The notes under the pieces: generated by a model
What the model was told of the DNA's origin: nothing
The model's input: only the letters and a program-made list of their open reading frames with translations
The model's database searches: none
Origin: DATIXD01 sp035518875
Lineage (GTDB): Bacteria; Pseudomonadota; Gammaproteobacteria; Methylococcales; Methylococcaceae
Assembly (NCBI GenBank): GCA_035518875.1
Contig: DATIXD010000252.1
Span: forward strand, 1 to 14,085
Length of the DNA stretch: 14,085 nucleotides
Direction: 5' to 3'
Program-made: the position numbers and the translations under genes
Shown here: positions 7,581-14,085 of the stretch, piece after piece
Position numbering within the stretch: position 1 is the stretch's first letter
How the letters are laid out: each line of letters starts with the position of its first letter

Positions 7581-7616
7581 GATGGCCCCCCTGACCTGAA
7601 CGACCAAGCTTTTTCC

Positions 7617-8042
7617 ATGTGGGTACAAAAACATATCGTCCTGAAGCCGCGAGCGCGCGGATTCCACCTGGTCACCGACGAACTCGTCGACCAGCTGCCG
7701 GAGTTGAAAGGCTTTCGCGTGGGGCTGGCGCATTTTTTCATCCGCCACACGTCCGCGTCCCTGGTAATCAACGAGAATGCCGACCCGAGCGTGCGCCGGG
7801 ATTTGGAAGCGCATCTGCGCCGGCTCGCGCCGGATGGTTCGGCTCACTTCACCCATACCTTGGAGGGGGATGACGACATGCCGGGGCATATCAAATCCTG
7901 CCTGCTCGGAACCGGCTTGGTTGTGCCCATCGGCAAAGGCGAGCTGCTGTTGGGAATCTGGCAGGGCATTTATCTCGGCGAGCACCGCGAGGATGGCGGC
8001 TCCCGTTCCGTTGTCGCCACCCTCAACGGCGAAGCGATCTAA
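7617..8042 (+). CDS. yjbQ: YjbQ/UPF0047 family protein (secondary thiamine-phosphate synthase)
   Basis: 141 residues, the usual length. Family signatures seen: FFIRHTSASLVINENADPSV (41-60), GDDDMPGHIKSCL (84-96) and GIWQGIYLGEHR (113-124), the last typical of the C-terminus. YjbQ proteins are small cytoplasmic trimers; E. coli YjbQ is reported to have weak thiamine-phosphate synthase activity, but the true role is unsettled. The start at 7617 begins MWVQKHIVLKPRARGFH, matching where homologs begin; there is no good Shine-Dalgarno before it. It leads a likely operon with the copper protein gene (23 bases on) and glk. Confidence 0.92.
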   Translation: MWVQKHIVLKPRARGFHLVTDELVDQLPELKGFRVGLAHFFIRHTSASLVINENADPSVRRDLEAHLRRLAPDGSAHFTHTLEGDDDMPGHIKSCLLGTGLVVPIGKGELLLGIWQGIYLGEHREDGGSRSVVATLNGEAI

Positions 8043-8065
8043 ATTCGAAACAAAGGTGATCCCGA

Positions 8066-8548
8066 ATGAAATATCTGTTCAATCTCTGCCTGTTTTTCCT
8101 CTTCGCACAGCTCGCCTTCGGCGAGGAGAGCTTATGGAATAAACCTACGCCCCCCCTGGACAAGCCGACCGAGATGACGGTCTATCGCAGCCCGACTTGC
8201 GGCTGCTGCGGCAAATGGATAGACCACATGAAGAAGCATGGATTCCTGATCAAGGACGTCCAGACCGAAGATATGGAAGCCGTCAAGCGCAGGCTGGGCG
8301 TTCCAAAAGAGCTGGCATCCTGTCATACCGCGGTGGTGGAGGGTTATGTGATTGAAGGTCATGTGCCTGCCGGCGATGTTAAAAAGTTGCTCAAGGCCAA
8401 GCCGGCAGTGGCGGGACTAGCTGCGCCCGGCATGCCGGCCGGCTCGCCCGGCATGGAAATGAGCGGGAGGAGGGATCCGTTCTCGGTGATCGCCTTCGAC
8501 AAACAAGGCAAAACATCGAAATTCAGCGAATACTCTTTTTCTGATTGA
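8066..8548 (+). CDS. DUF411 periplasmic metal-binding protein, CopG-like
   Basis: 160 residues. An N-terminal signal peptide is visible (KYLFNLCLFFLFAQLAFG, likely cut near residue 19), so the protein is probably exported. The DUF411 core follows: VYRSPTCGCCGKWIDHMKKHGF with C45, C47 and C48, then C86-H87 (LASCHTAVVEGYVIEGHVP) and H99. In Pseudomonas CopG, a DUF411 protein, the CxCC cysteines hold a multi-copper cluster, so copper binding or copper redox handling in the periplasm is the likely role. A Gly/Pro/Met-rich segment (about 113-133, APGMPAGSPGMEM) could add methionine copper ligands. The start has an AGGTGA site upstream. It lies between yjbQ and glk, with no other copper gene nearby, unlike the usual cop clusters. 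Confidence 0.88.
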   Translation: MKYLFNLCLFFLFAQLAFGEESLWNKPTPPLDKPTEMTVYRSPTCGCCGKWIDHMKKHGFLIKDVQTEDMEAVKRRLGVPKELASCHTAVVEGYVIEGHVPAGDVKKLLKAKPAVAGLAAPGMPAGSPGMEMSGRRDPFSVIAFDKQGKTSKFSEYSFSD

Positions 8549-8559
8549 GCGGATTGCTT

Positions 8560-9561
8560 ATGAAAACGGAATCACTCATTCTAGCCGGGGATATCGGCGG
8601 CACCAAGACCAAGCTGGCCCTCTACCAGCAGGTGGGGGAAGCGCTTCAGTGCGTGCGTGAAACCACCTATGGCAGTGGGGGATATTCCGCATTCGGGGGG
8701 ATTGTCGCGGAGTTTTTGTCCGGAGCTTCGTCAGGCGTGGCGGCCGCGTGTTTCGGCGTGGCCGGTCCGGTGCGCGATGGCCGCTGTCAGACGACGAACC
8801 TGCCCTGGTTGCTCGATGAGGAGGAACTGGCCAGGAGCACCGGCATTACCAAGGTGCGGCTGTTGAACGATCTCCAGGCGATGGCGCTCGGCCTGTTGCG
8901 CTTGCCGCCGGGTGAGTTCGTCGAGCTGAATCCGGAAGGTCGGGACGGTTCCGGCAACAAGGCGGTGGTTGCGGCGGGAACCGGATTCGGTGAGGCGATC
9001 CTGTACTGGGATGGCCGAACCCATCATGCCATCGCCACCGAGGGTGGCCATGCAGACTTCGCGCCCAACACGCCGGAGGAGGATGAACTCTTGCGCTATC
9101 TTCGGTCTAACTTCCGGGGCCATGTCAGTTACGAAAGAATTCTATCCGGCCCCGGTCTGTTCAATATCTATCAGTATTTGCGCGATAGGAACGAGGCGAA
9201 GGAGTCGCCGCAACTGGTCGAGCAGCTGCAGGTGGGAGGCGATCCCGGGCAGCTGATCGGCCAATTCGGGCTGGAAAACGGCGATTGGCTGTGCCGGGAA
9301 AGCCTGCGTCTTTTCGTGAGCATTTATGGTGCCGAGGCGGGTAATTGGGCATTGAAAACCTTGGCCTTGGGCGGCGTTTTCGTCGGCGGCGGCATCGCCC
9401 CCAAGATTCTGCCGGCGTTGCGCGACGGCAGATTCCTGGCAAGTTTCTGCAATAAGGGACGTTTCGCCGACCTGCTGCAAGGCATGTCGGTAAAGGTGGC
9501 GCTCAACCAGAATGCCGGACTTTTGGGGGCGGCCCATCACGCGGCATGTTTATTGCCTTAA
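8560..9561 (+). CDS. glk: Glucokinase (Glk, ROK-unrelated bacterial hexokinase family)
   Basis: 333 residues; E. coli Glk is 321. Glk phosphorylates glucose with ATP in the cytoplasm. Seen: phosphate-1 motif LAGDIGGTKTKLAL (D11), substrate loop QTTNLPW (N80), LLNDLQA with the catalytic base D104, AAGTGFGEAIL (139-147), EGGHADFAP with E161 and H164, and SYERILSGPGLFNIY (190-204). The frame is open back to a TTG at 8545 that overlaps the preceding stop, but the ATG at 8560 starts right before the conserved strand and is preferred. The ribosome site is weak (GAGCGG), and the gene begins 11 bases after the copper gene stop, so coupling is likely. No sugar transporter or PTS gene is adjacent; a role in recycling internal glucose (glycogen or sucrose turnover) is an inference. 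Confidence 0.95.
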   Translation: MKTESLILAGDIGGTKTKLALYQQVGEALQCVRETTYGSGGYSAFGGIVAEFLSGASSGVAAACFGVAGPVRDGRCQTTNLPWLLDEEELARSTGITKVRLLNDLQAMALGLLRLPPGEFVELNPEGRDGSGNKAVVAAGTGFGEAILYWDGRTHHAIATEGGHADFAPNTPEEDELLRYLRSNFRGHVSYERILSGPGLFNIYQYLRDRNEAKESPQLVEQLQVGGDPGQLIGQFGLENGDWLCRESLRLFVSIYGAEAGNWALKTLALGGVFVGGGIAPKILPALRDGRFLASFCNKGRFADLLQGMSVKVALNQNAGLLGAAHHAACLLP

Positions 9562-9569
9562 TGGTTGGT

Positions 9570-9596
9570 GCGGCGACGGGCTGAAAGCCGCGCCGC
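9570..9596 (+). terminator. Weak hairpin after glk
   Basis: GCGGCG with CGCCGC, then CG/CG and GCT/AGC around GAA, with bulged A9576 and G9579, begins 9 bases after the glk stop. The T-tract is poor, so termination here is uncertain. Confidence 0.3.
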
Positions 9597-9645
9597 CATC
9601 TTGATCAGTTACTAAGGTCGAATTGCATTGATGCAGGAGTTTTCG

Positions 9646-9855
9646 ATGAACGTAACAGAACTAAGGGCGCTCGCACGCCACAGTGGAATTCACAATCCGG
9701 AGGTTTTGCACACCGAGAAGCAGTTGGTGTGGGCGATTCAGAAGGCAAGAGGGGAAGAGACCTGCTTTCTGTCGGACCAACGCATCAAATGCAAGGACAT
9801 CGAATGCGAATGGCGCTCGGAGTGCATCAAGCTGGTCGCCGAATGGCGCCGCTAG
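9646..9855 (+). CDS. Small protein with SAP/Rho-N-like head and four-cysteine tail
   Basis: 69 residues, function unknown. The N-terminal half VTELRALARHSGIHNPEVLHTEKQLVWAIQ (3-32) looks like two helices of a SAP or Rho-N type fold (LRALA...GI...TEKQLVWAIQ), which in other proteins binds nucleic acid. The C-terminal half carries C40, C49, C54 and C60 (spacing C-x8-C-x4-C-x5-C) in CFLSDQRIKCKDIECEWRSEC, ending in KLVAEWRR; this could hold zinc or an iron-sulfur cluster. I recall similar short proteins in other gammaproteobacteria but no assigned role. The start at 9646 is set by GCAGGAG six bases upstream; an in-frame TTG/ATG at 9628-9633 lies before that site. It stands alone between glk and the cupin gene. 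Confidence 0.75.
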   Translation: MNVTELRALARHSGIHNPEVLHTEKQLVWAIQKARGEETCFLSDQRIKCKDIECEWRSECIKLVAEWRR

Positions 9856-9938
9856 GCTTCCGGCGTTTACGGCTAAAATCCAAGTTCCAAAGTCCTCTGG
9901 CTGCCCCGCGGCGATGATCGCGCTGGGGCGGCGTCTAC

Positions 9939-9967
9939 TTGTCCGATCAGATCAAATCGAGTAAAAG
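9939..9967 (+). promoter_or_regulatory. Candidate promoter of the cupin gene
   Basis: TTGTCC (9939-9944), a 17-base spacer and TAAAAG (9962-9967), each 4 of 6 to consensus, 59 bases before the GTG start. A guess based on spacing. Confidence 0.3.
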
Positions 9968-10026
9968 AAAGGGTCGCCGACGCCAATCGCGCGACGCCAC
10001 CCGGTCAATGCAATCAGGAGTCAGCC

Positions 10027-10401
10027 GTGTTTCCCTGCCGTTCCCTGTCCATCATCGCTTTGGCATTCTTGTCTGCCGTTTCGGCATTGGCCGAGGAAGT
10101 CGCCGTAACGCCGCCCCGTGAGCTTCTATTGGAAAAGGAAATGGATTTGCCGTCCACCCATCTGAAGGCCAATGTGCTGCGGGTCACTTTTCCCCAAGGA
10201 TTTAAAACGCCGCTACACACCCATGACGGCCCAGGCCCGCGTTATGTGCTCAAAGGTAGGGTGAAGATCGAGGAAGGCGGCGAATCTCATGTTTATGAGC
10301 CTGGTCAAGTGTTTTGGGAAACCGGGCAATGGATGACGGCCGAAAACGTGGGGCAGGGCGAGGCCGTAATCGTGGTCATCGAACTGGTGTCGCCGAAATA
10401 G
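10027..10401 (+). CDS. Exported single-domain cupin protein
   Basis: 124 residues with a signal peptide (FPCRSLSIIALAFLSAVSALA, likely cut after residue 22), so periplasmic or secreted. The mature part is one small cupin barrel: first motif G58 to G77 with H64 and H66 (PLHTHDGPGPRYVLKG), second motif around EPGQVFWETGQWMTAEN (91-107). The glutamate of the first motif is absent, and the histidine of the second motif is replaced (W97 or W102 by alignment), leaving only two of the four usual metal ligands. It may bind a small molecule or bind metal in another way; no enzyme activity can be assigned. The start is GTG at 10027, clearly supported by AGGAG six bases upstream. It converges with lpxD, with 98 bases between the two stops and no clear terminator there. 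Confidence 0.82.
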   Translation: MFPCRSLSIIALAFLSAVSALAEEVAVTPPRELLLEKEMDLPSTHLKANVLRVTFPQGFKTPLHTHDGPGPRYVLKGRVKIEEGGESHVYEPGQVFWETGQWMTAENVGQGEAVIVVIELVSPK

Positions 10402-10499
10402 ATATTCGGGCTTGCCGACGGCGGGCCTTAGTTTGGGTTACTGAGCAAAGGGCGCCCGCCCGCCGCCCGGACGGGCACGACCAGCCTCACAACAGATGT

Positions 10500-11567
10500 T
10501 CAGGCATCTTTGGCTGTCAGCTCGCCGACCTTTTTCTCCAGGTTTTTTAGGCGCGTCCACATCTCACCCAGGCGCTGCATGACCGCCATGTTCTTAAGAT
10601 ATTGCTGGAGCGGTTGGACCGGTCCCCCGGCATACATGCCCGGCTGTTTGATGCTGTTGTGCAGGCCCGCCCGGTGGAGGAGCACCGTGTCGCTCGCTAC
10701 CGTGACGTGATCAAGCACGCCGGTCTGCCCGGAAGCGATGACCCGCTTGCCGAAGCGGCTGGAGCCGGAGATGCCGGTGTGCGCGCAGATGATGCAGTCC
10801 TCGTCGATTTCCACGTTGTGACCGATGTGGCATAGGGCGTCGATGATGGTGCCGGCTCTGATGACGGTCGCCCCGTAGGTGCCCCGATCGACGTTGGAGT
10901 TAGCGCCGATGACCACCCGGTCCTCGACGATCACCTTGCCGGAATGGGGAATGCGGTAATTACGGCGTTGCTCGTCCTGAGCGAAGCCGAAGCCTTCGGA
11001 GCCGATCACGCAACCGGCCTTGAGCATGACGTTGGCGCCGACTTCACAACCATGGCTGATGACACAACCCGGATGCACGACGGTTTCCCGGCCGATCCGC
11101 ACGCCGTGCTCCACCACGGTATTAGCCATGAGCACCACCCGCTCGCCAAGCGCCACGCCTGCGCCCACCACCACGCCCGGCCCGATCACGGCGCTCTCGG
11201 GTACCCGCACGCTTTCGTGGATCACGCTCGATGGGTGGATACGCGGCCATTCGGTGCGGTACAGGTCGCGATCGTCATAGGCTTGCTTCAAAAGGGCCAT
11301 GGCCAATTTGACATTGGGAGCAATCAGGATTGCGAGGTTTTCCGCCCCTTGCAGTTGCGCGGCGATCTCCTCGGTGGTGACGACTGCCCCGGGTTTTTGG
11401 GCTTGAACCCGGGCCAGATATTTCGGGTTGTCCACAAACACCAGAGCGCCGGGCGCGCAGTCCTCGATCGGAGCGATTTTGGCGACTTCATTGTCGGGGC
11501 CGATGCGACGGGTGATCAAGCCTTGATCCTTAAAGCGCTGGTGGATTTCTGATGTTCTTAAGTTCAT
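10500..11567 (-). CDS. lpxD: UDP-3-O-(3-hydroxyacyl)glucosamine N-acyltransferase LpxD
   Basis: 355 residues; E. coli LpxD has 341. LpxD adds the second, N-linked 3-hydroxyacyl chain to the lipid A precursor from acyl-ACP. Seen: the N-terminal uridine-binding domain (about 1-100, CAPGALVFVDNPKYL), a left-handed beta-helix of hexapeptide repeats (about 110-300), the GSEGFGFAQDEQRRNYRIPHSG loop (189-210), NVDRGTYGATVI, catalytic H250 in IGHNVEID, and a C-terminal coiled helix (320-350, LKNLEKKVGEL). The frame extends to 11660, but the extra residues are encoded by the hairpin at 11624-11648, so I start at the ATG at 11567 (MNLRTSEIHQRF), though its ribosome site is weak. The gene is not in the usual bamA-lpxD-fabZ-lpxA cluster, so it may be a second or relocated copy. 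Confidence 0.92.
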   Translation of the reverse strand: MNLRTSEIHQRFKDQGLITRRIGPDNEVAKIAPIEDCAPGALVFVDNPKYLARVQAQKPGAVVTTEEIAAQLQGAENLAILIAPNVKLAMALLKQAYDDRDLYRTEWPRIHPSSVIHESVRVPESAVIGPGVVVGAGVALGERVVLMANTVVEHGVRIGRETVVHPGCVISHGCEVGANVMLKAGCVIGSEGFGFAQDEQRRNYRIPHSGKVIVEDRVVIGANSNVDRGTYGATVIRAGTIIDALCHIGHNVEIDEDCIICAHTGISGSSRFGKRVIASGQTGVLDHVTVASDTVLLHRAGLHNSIKQPGMYAGGPVQPLQQYLKNMAVMQRLGEMWTRLKNLEKKVGELTAKDA

Positions 11568-11623
11568 GACGAAACCGTGAAAGGTCGGAAAGAGCCAGAA
11601 TACCCGTTCAAGCCTGGCCATGG

Positions 11624-11648
11624 AAGACGCCGAAGTTTTCGGCGTCTT
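11624..11648 (-). terminator. Hairpin between panE and lpxD
   Basis: Perfect 11-base arms AAGACGCCGAA and TTCGGCGTCTT around a 3-base loop, 47 bases past the panE stop. On the minus strand the stem is followed only by CC, so any termination would be weak. It also shows that the longer lpxD reading frame is not coding here. Confidence 0.55.
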
Positions 11649-11694
11649 GTTGTTGGGCAATCCTTACGGGGCGCGTGAACATAGTTTAGACCTA

Positions 11695-12612
11695 TTAGCC
11701 TTCGGACAAGCGCAGTTCCCTGAGCTTCATCAGTGCATAAACCGATTCCAGATGCGGGATCGAAAGGCCTAGGCGCTGTCCGGCCCGCACCGCATTTCCC
11801 AGAATCGCTTCGGTTTCCATCGGTCGCCCCGCCTCGAAATCCAGCAGCATGCTGGTTTTGTAGGGTGGCATCTTGTGCGTGCTGGCAATATTCACTTCGA
11901 TGATGTCTTCCGGCAGCGGGTGGCCGCCGGCTTTGGCGATGGCGCAAATTTCTTCCATGATGGCGCGGACGAACGGCTCCTGAGTCGTCAAGATGTCGGA
12001 GGTGGCGAGGCCGCAGGAGAGCACCGACAGCGGACTGAATGGGGCATTCCAGACGCATTTCTGCCAGCGCGCGGTGGTGATGTCTTCGCTCGCCACGCAG
12101 GTGATGCCGGCCTGTTGGTAGGCGGCGCATAGCGCCCTGGTTTTTTCCGACAGACCCTTGGGATAATTGCCTAGGGCCAGCCGGCCGTAAGCCTGATGCC
12201 AGATTCTGCCGGGCGCCGTGCGGGTGACGCAGATGAAGGCCAGGCCGCTGATCAGCTCATTGTTGGGAAAGGCTTGTGCGATTTCGGTTTCGACGTCGAT
12301 ACCGTTGCATATGAGCACGATGGCGGTCTTGGGTCCGACGGCGTCTTTCAACAAGCCGATCCGGTCGGCGCTCTCCACTACCTTGATGCACAACAGCACA
12401 TAATCGGGCTTCTCGGTCAGTTCGGCGGCGCTTCGCACGACTTGCATGGGCCGGAAATGACAGTCGCCTATCGGGCTTTGGATTTCGATGCCGTTCTGTT
12501 TGACGTGCTGGTAATCCGAACGGGCGACGACGGCAACCTCGATACCCTGTTTGGCGAGCAGGGAACCATAGAAACTGCCGACGGCGCCGGTGCCGATGAC
12601 GAGTACTTTCAT
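11695..12612 (-). CDS. panE: 2-dehydropantoate 2-reductase (ketopantoate reductase)
   Basis: 305 residues, the usual length. PanE reduces ketopantoate to pantoate with NADPH in pantothenate/coenzyme A synthesis. Seen: the nucleotide-binding motif VIGTGAVGSFYG (5-16), K77 in LLCIKVVES, N103 in ICNG, catalytic K185 in RWQKCVWNAPFSPLSVLS with N189, and E268 in the METEAILGN block that matches the E. coli substrate-binding glutamate. An upstream in-frame extension to 12705 is rejected: the ATG at 12612 starts the MKVLVIGTG strand, has a GAAGGA site seven bases before it, and overlaps the hda stop as ATGA. It is last in the wrbA-DUF2069-hda-panE operon. Some PanE-like proteins reduce other 2-oxo acids, so substrate identity is strong but not certain. 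Confidence 0.9.
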   Translation of the reverse strand: MKVLVIGTGAVGSFYGSLLAKQGIEVAVVARSDYQHVKQNGIEIQSPIGDCHFRPMQVVRSAAELTEKPDYVLLCIKVVESADRIGLLKDAVGPKTAIVLICNGIDVETEIAQAFPNNELISGLAFICVTRTAPGRIWHQAYGRLALGNYPKGLSEKTRALCAAYQQAGITCVASEDITTARWQKCVWNAPFSPLSVLSCGLATSDILTTQEPFVRAIMEEICAIAKAGGHPLPEDIIEVNIASTHKMPPYKTSMLLDFEAGRPMETEAILGNAVRAGQRLGLSIPHLESVYALMKLRELRLSEG

Positions 12613-13307
12613 GATTTTCCTTCCAGATAGGTCTTGAGAAAAGGGATGGTCAGTCTGCGTTTGGCCGCCAGGGTGGCGTGATCGAGCTGCTCCAAGAGCC
12701 GGCAAAGGCTGGGCAAATCCCGGCGGTAATGCGACAACAGGAACCGTCCGACCTGCGGCGGCAATTCCAGACCCAAGGTTCGCGCATGCAAATGCAGCGC
12801 GGCCAGTTTGTCCTCATCGCTCAAGGGCCGCAGCATCAGGGTAAGCCCCCAGCCCAGGCGGGTCTTGAGATCGGGCAGATGCAGCGGCAATTCGGCCGGG
12901 GGTACCCGCGCACTGACAATCAACCGATGATTCAGTTCTCGCAGCCGGTTGAACAGCCGAAACAGCGTATGTTCCCAGTCTTCATTTCCGGCCAGACAAT
13001 CGAGGTCGTCTAGGCAGACCAGCTGCTGCTGATCCAGGTCGTCGAGCACCGCGCCGCCATAATCCCGCAACGTTCCCAAAGGCAGGTAGGACACCGCTTG
13101 CCCGCCTTGGTGCGCCTCTCGGCAGCAGGCGTGGAGCAGGTGGGTCTTGCCCAGTCCTTCCTCGCCCCAAAGAAAGATCAGTGCTTCACCGACGCCCTGT
13201 GCGCAGCGGCGCAGATGACAGACCGTTTCCGCGTTGCAGCCGGGGTGAAATTCCCCAAAACCATGCTCGGCATTGAAGGCGAAGCGCAAGGGCAGTTGCT
13301 GCGGCAT
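12609..13307 (-). CDS. hda: DnaA regulatory inactivator Hda
   Basis: 232 residues, the size of Hda. With the DNA-loaded beta clamp, Hda makes DnaA hydrolyse its ATP and so stops repeat initiation of replication. Seen: the N-terminal clamp-binding motif QQLPLRF (3-9), Walker A GEEGLGKTH (48-56, K54), Walker B VCLDDLD (97-103), the ISAR-like sensor stretch LIVSARVPPAELP (129-141), and a C-terminal AAA+ lid with YRRDLPSLCRLLEQLD (194-209). It lacks the DnaA DNA-binding domain. The start at 13307 lies three bases after the DUF2069 stop and has no clear ribosome site, which suggests translational coupling. Several cysteines (C61, C62, C98, C104) are present; I make no claim for them. Confidence 0.94.
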   Translation of the reverse strand: MPQQLPLRFAFNAEHGFGEFHPGCNAETVCHLRRCAQGVGEALIFLWGEEGLGKTHLLHACCREAHQGGQAVSYLPLGTLRDYGGAVLDDLDQQQLVCLDDLDCLAGNEDWEHTLFRLFNRLRELNHRLIVSARVPPAELPLHLPDLKTRLGWGLTLMLRPLSDEDKLAALHLHARTLGLELPPQVGRFLLSHYRRDLPSLCRLLEQLDHATLAAKRRLTIPFLKTYLEGKS

Positions 13308-13310
13308 CGT

Positions 13311-13655
13311 TCAGGCGTTGGGGTCGAGTTTCAGGCGGGCGAGCGAGCCGCCGAACAGGCTCAGGCTGAACCCGATTTCTAGTAGCGCCGGCCAGCGTTC
13401 GCTCACATCGACTGCCGCGCCCACTCCATGGATGAAATAAGCCAGGCTGAGCAATCCCAGCCAGATGAAGGTGGTCCGGCGGTTGTACAGCAGGCCCCGC
13501 AGCGGAGGCAGCAAGGGCAGGGTGGAGGTTATCAGGATGAGTGCTTTCGGGGGGTGTTTTGCCGCAGACAACGCCGTGCTCCAGGTGATCCACAGAACCA
13601 GTAGGCCGAAATAACCGACCAGCGCAGTTCGGTAAGCGCAGCTGGCCGGGTTCAT
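13311..13655 (-). CDS. DUF2069 inner-membrane protein
   Basis: 114 residues, unknown function. Four hydrophobic segments can be seen (about 10-28, 37-56, 62-80 and 90-106), separated by short polar turns with RGLLYNRRT and HGVGAAVDVSERW, as in the DUF2069 family found beside wrbA and hda in Pseudomonas. It should sit in the inner membrane. A longer frame to 13718 exists, but the ATG at 13655 overlaps the wrbA stop as ATGA, matching the pattern of this operon, so I use it. The conserved neighbourhood is the only clue to its role. Confidence 0.85.
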   Translation of the reverse strand: MNPASCAYRTALVGYFGLLVLWITWSTALSAAKHPPKALILITSTLPLLPPLRGLLYNRRTTFIWLGLLSLAYFIHGVGAAVDVSERWPALLEIGFSLSLFGGSLARLKLDPNA

Positions 13656-14085
13656 TTCGGCTCGACCTTTTTCAGCGCCAAGGCGACCCGCGCCAATCGC
13701 GATCCGAAACTGCGGCAAAGTTTCCTTTCGTCCTCGGTCATCCCGTCGTCGCGTCCGGTATGTCGGCTAGGTCCGTAAGGCGTACCGCCAGAGGTGGTTT
13801 CGAAAAGCGCGGTTTCGTTGCTGGGAATGCCCACCAGCACCATTCCATGGTGCAGCAGCGGCAACAGCATAGTGATCAGCGTCGTTTCCTGGCCGCCGTG
13901 CATGGAGGATGTTGCCGTGAACGCGCCGGCCGGCTTGCCCGCGAGCGCGCCGGAAAACCACAGGCTGCTGGTGTTGTCGAGAAAATACTTGAGCGGAGCG
14001 GCCATGTTGCCGAAATGCGTGGGGCTGCCGAGGGCCAGTCCATCGCAATTTTGGAGATCGTCCAGGGTGGCGTAGGGCGGGCCGG
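13652..14085 (-). CDS. wrbA: NAD(P)H:quinone oxidoreductase WrbA (5' end cut by window)
   Basis: The last 143 residues of a flavodoxin-like quinone reductase are visible; the N-terminus and the first FMN phosphate loop are outside the window. Seen: GLALGSPTHFGNMAAPLKYF with the second FMN loop, the FTATSSMHGGQETTL block, LLHHGMVLVGIP, GGTPYGPSRHTG and the C-terminal Ser-Arg-Leu-Ala-type helix. These are classic WrbA signatures. WrbA reduces quinones by two electrons with NAD(P)H and FMN, limiting semiquinone stress. It is the first visible gene of the wrbA-DUF2069-hda-panE operon, and its stop overlaps the DUF2069 start. The frame is open to the window edge. Confidence 0.95.
   Translation of the reverse strand, partial: GPPYATLDDLQNCDGLALGSPTHFGNMAAPLKYFLDNTSSLWFSGALAGKPAGAFTATSSMHGGQETTLITMLLPLLHHGMVLVGIPSNETALFETTSGGTPYGPSRHTGRDDGMTEDERKLCRSFGSRLARVALALKKVEPK

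Noticed and set aside
7384..7599. 71-codon plus-strand frame after groEL
   Set aside because: Starts at a GTG without a ribosome site, low-complexity composition, no family, and it covers the hairpin segment.
9904..9928. Terminator-like repeat CCCC...GCGAT/ATCGC...GGGG after the small cysteine protein
   Set aside because: The stem is broken in the middle and has no T-tract.
9939..10121. 60-codon frame overlapping the cupin start
   Set aside because: Overlaps the clear GTG start with its AGGAG site and encodes no recognisable protein.
10402..10499. Terminator between the convergent cupin and lpxD genes
   Set aside because: GC-rich pairs such as GCCCG/CGGGC exist but have long loops and no T-tract on either strand.

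Overview
The window looks like chromosomal DNA of a GC-rich gammaproteobacterium, and every gene I recognise is of gammaproteobacterial type. The gene orders mtaD-ubiG-mupP-yciK and wrbA-DUF2069-hda are, as I recall them, those of Pseudomonas aeruginosa (PA3170-PA3173, PA0947-PA0949). A HrcA/CIRCE-controlled groESL rules out a typical enteric. A Methylococcales-like or related lineage is a plausible guess from overall feel, but nothing here proves it.

Left part (1-3129, minus strand): a four-gene operon read leftward, mtaD (MTA/SAH deaminase), ubiG (ubiquinone O-methyltransferase), mupP (HAD phosphatase, probably MurNAc-6-P phosphatase) and yciK (SDR, cut by the window edge). Each junction is a 4-base ATGA or GTGA overlap, so translation is probably coupled. 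Upstream lies a small hicB-hicA toxin-antitoxin module (3222-3658), with an apparently frameshifted HicA and an intact but short HicB. A gene-free 386-base stretch (3659-4044) follows, packed with inverted repeats that look like dispersed intergenic elements.

Centre (4045-7143): a YfgD-type ArsC-family gene and a tandem-CBS protein on the minus strand, then groES-groEL on the plus strand. groESL has a textbook promoter: near-consensus -35/-10 boxes, a CIRCE operator starting on the last base of the -10, and a perfect GAAA-loop terminator after groEL.

Right of groEL (7144-7616) is about 470 bases without a convincing gene. It holds a DnaA-box-like inverted pair and a run of hairpins, including two alternative pairings and a possible three-way junction; it is the best place here to look for an undescribed RNA. 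Next come plus-strand genes yjbQ, a DUF411/CopG-like periplasmic copper protein and glk (closely spaced, probably one operon), a 69-residue protein with a four-cysteine tail, and a secreted small cupin with degenerate metal ligands.

Right end (10500-14085, minus strand): wrbA (partial), a DUF2069 membrane protein, hda and panE form a tightly coupled operon. A hairpin then separates it from a stand-alone lpxD, which converges on the cupin gene. Most of the window is housekeeping. The accessory or unexplained parts are the hicBA remnant with its repeat field, the structured gap after groEL, and the small cysteine protein.
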